From positions 1,364,001-1,428,000 of the forward strand of contig JAKNDB010000109.1 of assembly GCA_024305405.1 (NCBI GenBank): a stretch of 64,000 nt of DNA, in the 5' to 3' direction. This document shows, piece after piece, positions 60,001 through 64,000 of the stretch (positions are counted from its first letter, which is position 1; every line of letters starts with the position of its first letter). The translations under genes were made by a program, and so were the position numbers. The notes beneath the pieces were generated by a model that was not told the origin of the DNA, made no database searches, and worked only from the letters and a program-made list of their open reading frames with translations. This DNA comes from Dirofilaria immitis (lineage: Eukaryota; Nematoda; Chromadorea; Rhabditida; Onchocercidae).

Positions 60001-62750
60001 TAAAAATGAATCAGAATTCTTATGACTGACTCTAAAAATGACGAAGAATTTTCAAATATAGTCAGAACTATATTTTTGTATTTCATTCAAATTGCAAAAT
60101 GAATAAGTTCCATTTTTTTTAAAGTGAATCCTTCCTTTAGCTACCAGATTATCATTAATAGATCGAACGCCGTAAATGTTTTTACAAAAAAACTTTCAGA
60201 TATTCTGATGCATATCACACATCAGCATCATAACTTATATATTCTTCATCTAGCAACAGTCAAAATTGCTGATGAAACTATCTCGTGTATAATAATAACT
60301 AAATTTCAGAATTCCATCTGTACTATTTTGTCTATTACAGAATACAGAATCCTATCTCTTAGAACAATGACTCCGGAAATGAAGAGAAATATTATTTAAA
60401 AATTAGACAAGATGCGATACCGATGGGTCCAAGTATTTTTGTACTTTGCTTTGCTGCTTCGAAATTATCGATAATTGATGCGGCCTTCTTTTCATCAATA
60501 TCATCAAACTGTTAATATAATCTGTTGAGGAAATTTTAACTTAAACAGAAAAAAATTATGCACTATTTCGAAAATGTGCATTACATTCTCGATCTTGTAA
60601 TAACCATGTCAAGTATAAGTAAATGCAACTTGAAATACCTGCTGTTCGATCGTTAAAAATGTTTTCAAATCGACAGCAGACAAAGCTGGGTCATTGGTTG
60701 CACTGAACATTCTCATTGCATGATTTAGATCTGGGCGCTCTGTTAGATAGGAGAAAAAATAATGAATTCATTTTCGTTCAGCTCTCCATCATTTTTGTCA
60801 AAAGAATTTGATTGCTGAAAAAGTTGAAATACTATTCACAATGCAGAAAAATTCGAAAACACTGAGAAGTAATTAACTGTAGATTAACTTTAAAAACAAC
60901 TGGCAAACTAGAATGACATCTGGATCATTCTCAAATTCGGATCCAAAAATGTTCAATGGTTCTAAAGAACAATTATGAAGACAAACGGACGTGAACTCCA
61001 CTGGCGTAAATCTGGAGAAAAAAGAACGAATTTTGACATAAATCATTCATTTATGAGCCTTTGAAAAATGACCGTGTACAAAGCACGTGCATATTCGTTA
61101 CTGATTTGCAGATTCAGCGTTTTCAGCAGCTTCAATATTTCATCAAAACTTAATCTGCCTGAAATGAGTTACTGCAATGTAAATCCTCATTGTATATATT
61201 ATTATGGAATAAATAACTGCAATTTCCTGAACCGCTGCAGTGTGCCGTATACTATATAGAAATTTTGAAGTTCACGCAATCCTCAGATCGGACTTTTTTC
61301 TGGTATTCAGTCTTTACGGTCTCAATCATGAATATTTAATAGCTTCCCCCTAAACAAAGATTCGAGATTTATGTTTTATTCTTCAGGATTAAAAACCCTT
61401 AAATATTTTAAATAGTCATTTCAGTAAGGTACTATGAAATTAACTGACCACTTTTGTTTATATCAGCTTTCCGGAAATTGTCCAAAAGCCAGCGCTCTTC
61501 ATCAAAGTACACGCGCTCCTGATGTTTCTTATCGATAAGATATCGCAAACCTTTCACAAATTTATCTCTCACGAACGGATTTTCAGCAGCAAAATCAATC
61601 GATTTGTGGAGGAAATGCCGACGACTTAAGATTACAGACATACACATTTCTTCCTTCAATTTTATTTCTTGAATAAACAAAAAAGAACTACCAGCAAATT
61701 TTAAAACAGCAACATAAAATTAATAACCGAAATCTTATGAACATTCGCAAGTGCTGGCAATTAATGCATAAAGGAAGTGATAGCAACTAAAGAAATAATG
61801 AGCTTCATTTCATATTTCAAAATATTGTTGTAGGAGTTTTAAGATAATAGGATGATTTGTTCCTCATCTTAAAGATGGGAACTGTCCCATTAGATAACAC
61901 GATTAAAGGTAATTTTCACCAATAAGAAAGCATAGAAACTTACATATATGTTAAACTTTATATAGAAACCAGAAATTCATATTACAATTTCGGTCAAAAA
62001 AATTTTTTTCTTTTTATGAAATTCATCCTTCAAGAAAACACATAGATGCATAAGTACGAATAATTCATATCTTGATATCTATACTAATCCTAAACCTATA
62101 CAAAATAAAATTAACCTAACCGTGACTTTTTCTCGAAAAGAATATTTCTTGGAAGCTTTATGAAGGTTATCAGAACTGAATCCCTTTCGTACCTCCAGGA
62201 TATCGCCAATATTTACTAAAAAGAGTCATATGAGCTGCACTATTTTCGCAGAGTTGCAAGAAATGTGGGTATGATTTGTTTTAGATCAATGAAAGCCCAC
62301 AAATATCAAAAAACAAGAGCTATTTTTTTTTTATGAAAAGTGATCACAAGGTTAGATGACTCTTAATATTGTATACAACGATTTCATAAGCCCTTAGAAA
62401 GCTCTCTATAGTGATAAGTAATAAGTAGAGCATTTAGCAGAGATTTCATGAGTATAAAAATATAAATGGTGAAGATTAGGCAAATTAAAGAAAAAGTAAG
62501 TGCCGCACTCTATCTCATTAAATAACAAGTCAAATAAAAAAATTAGCGACTGGCCAGATTTGAGTTTCAATGGCACAAACTTCCAACAGACAGCCGAATG
62601 ATAACATAGCCTTTCTTGGTCGTCCACGTAAACTCTTCGAGATGTTACCAAACGACCCGTTTTCACCCGACACATTCTTACACCCTTTTGGCATAATTCT
62701 AGGCATTCCCTGAATTCATCTTCTTTTGTTATCTTCACTTCATCGCTCAT
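57057..62750 (-). CDS. plc-4: Phosphoinositide-specific phospholipase C, delta type
   Basis: Exons: about 62750-62551, 62215-62121, about 61668-61445, 61154-61073, 60814-60639, 60508-60421, 59999-59795, 59707-59511, 59370-59100, 58886-58597, 58279-58227, 57902-57773, 57528-57380, 57141-57057, about 740 residues. It hydrolyses PIP2 to IP3 and diacylglycerol at the plasma membrane. Order is PH (KGVRMCRVKTGRLVTSRRVY; GDILEVRKGFSSDN), EF-hands (loop DINKSGQLSFDE is canonical), X-box (SSHNTY with His/Asn, LLELD with Glu/Asp, THKRTF His, TIENH Glu, LLRGKKL), a short acidic X-Y linker (DQDDDEIIEDNN), Y-box (FPKGLRQDSSNMNP; NGNCGYVLKS), and C2 (DPYVTVEVFG; DFVGEYTIP). This PH-EF-X-Y-C2 plan without other domains is PLC-delta. 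One-base fixes: 57078-57081 (+1), 57800-57801 (+1), 58684-58686 (+1), 59812-59815 (-1), 60754-60759 (+1). The joins of the first three exons are the least certain. Confidence 0.92.
58025..58073. repeat. Tandem duplication, about 24 bp x 2
   Basis: ACATCCAGAATA(A)ATGATACTGGAT is present twice in direct succession in a PLC intron. The copies differ by one base in an A run. Confidence 0.8.
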
Positions 62751-64000
62751 AACGGTCTGGAAAAATCCGAGGTAATACAACATCCAAAAACTCAATAAAC
62801 TTCAGCAAAATGAGAAGAATAGAATTTTATTTGGGATATAATTAAGGAATGAACTAGCAACCAAATCATAGAACTACAACAGTGCACATATAAGCCAAGT
62901 ATACTACATGTTTAAAATTTAACAATGTGTAAGACTCATTCGAGAATCAATGGTTGGAGGATGGGCGGAACGCCAACCTAATGGAACTTCCGACAATGAA
63001 GAATCGAGATGCATATTGAAGCCTGGAGTAAAAAACGAATGTAAAACGACTAGTAATTATCTAAGATATCTAATCGTGGAATAGATAAGATAAAGAGAGC
63101 GGGAGGAGAGAAAGAAAGAAAAAAATTAAATGAATCTTTTCAAAAGCACATAAAAATAATCAGTGATATAGCACAAAACATTCAATTCGGAGTTGTAACT
63201 TCTTTGTTTTGAAATCAAATCAACTAAAACAGGAAAAAGGAAATATACTATGTAAAAGGCGTAAACAATGTATTGATTTTTGCTCTCACCAGAAATTCTT
63301 TGCAAATCAACAATATTCTTAATTTCAAATCGTAAATTTAAAACTCATAGTTCCTCTTTACATTTACAAACTTTGCTACAAAAATTTTAACTGAAGACAA
63401 CTTTACCATCCAGTGGAATTGTTTCAGAATACTTTCTAGAAATTCAGAAAAAGGATAAATGTCCATTCCGTAAATAATCATTCTTTTAGTGCACTGCTAA
63501 AATTCATGCCAACAAATAACAAGTTTATTTTAAACAGTAGAACACCAAGCCTTAATTATCTGTTCAACAATTTCATTGCAATCCGAAACAATGATTAATC
63601 AAATCTAAATGTTTCGAAATAAGTACAATATTTAAAATCCTTAAGTAGGTTTGCTTGGGAACCCATAATAAGTGAGGAAATTTCTTGAAAACTAAATTTC
63701 GATACTGGGGCAGCAATCAGGAGCAGCAGCATATCATATTAAATGATTATACATAATAAATATACGTCAACAGTACAAAACTCAATTAAATACAATGTAT
63801 TTTTATACTGTCAATATTTTAACTCATGATGGTCACCTTACCTGTCTAATTATTTAGCGCAAGGTGATTCCAATTAACTGTACCACTCACTGCATATCGA
63901 ACCACGGTTTTATGAAAGTTTCTCGAACAAAATTGACATAAACCAATCGTGTTAAACCTCTTCGTTCATTTAATTTCCTGATTAAGCTATCATTTACTTA
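62751..64000. other. 5' flank of the PLC gene, nothing further recognised
   Basis: AT-rich with no exon chain. An acceptor-like TTTCCAG lies just before the presumed PLC start, so a 5'UTR exon or trans-splice site may exist here. Confidence 0.4.

Noticed and set aside
60901..61011. Apparent PLC exon reading FTPVEFTSVCLHNCSLEPLN
   Set aside because: It does not fit the phase. The exon at 60814-60639 supplies the second EF-hand and joins the previous exon directly, so this stretch is intronic.
1..64000. CRISPR arrays, bacterial operons, viral integrations, tRNA or rRNA genes
   Set aside because: None was seen. The sequence is eukaryotic nuclear DNA, and no tRNA-like cloverleaf or rRNA block was recognised by eye.

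Overview
The window is AT-rich, intron-bearing animal nuclear DNA. Introns have GT-AG ends with TTTTCAG or TTTTTAG-type acceptors, and genes are compact and lie on both strands. The gene set (hexokinase, SLC17 transporter, TIMMDC1, ACAD9-like, DNAJC2 and PLC-delta-type), the small exons and the microsatellite-rich AT background suggest a nematode, perhaps a spirurid/filarial one. That placement is inference from style, not a marker gene.

Layout. Bases 1-156 hold the last 51 codons of an unidentified + strand gene. From there to about 15.1 kb I find no convincing gene, only simple repeats, purine- or pyrimidine-rich tracts and a few chance ORFs. A divergent hexokinase lies on the minus strand at 15.1-18.9 kb and an SLC17-family transporter with an unusually long N-terminus at 22.0-27.7 kb (minus). 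A MITE-like element sits in the transporter's first intron. TIMMDC1 (plus, 30.5-32.3 kb) converges on an unidentified membrane-protein gene (minus, 32.9-35.1 kb). An unidentified coiled-coil gene (plus, 37.0-40.1 kb) converges on an unidentified acidic, Ser-rich protein gene (minus, 41.8-43.2 kb). An ACAD9-like gene (minus, 45.9-50.3 kb) and DNAJC2 (plus, 51.3-55.6 kb) diverge from a shared 1-kb intergenic region. A delta-type phospholipase C (minus, 57.1-62.8 kb) closes the window.

Functional links. TIMMDC1 and ACAD9 both act in mitochondrial complex I assembly. The ACAD9-like protein has lost the catalytic Glu and FAD-binding motifs expected of an acyl-CoA dehydrogenase, so it looks like a dedicated assembly pseudoenzyme. 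The hexokinase also has altered nucleotide-binding motifs.

Caveat. Nearly every multi-exon gene needs one or more single-base corrections to keep a family-conserved reading frame. Almost all of these fall in homopolymer runs and most are missing bases. This points to residual indel errors in the assembly rather than many pseudogenes. Exon coordinates were read by hand and some boundaries may be off by a few bases.
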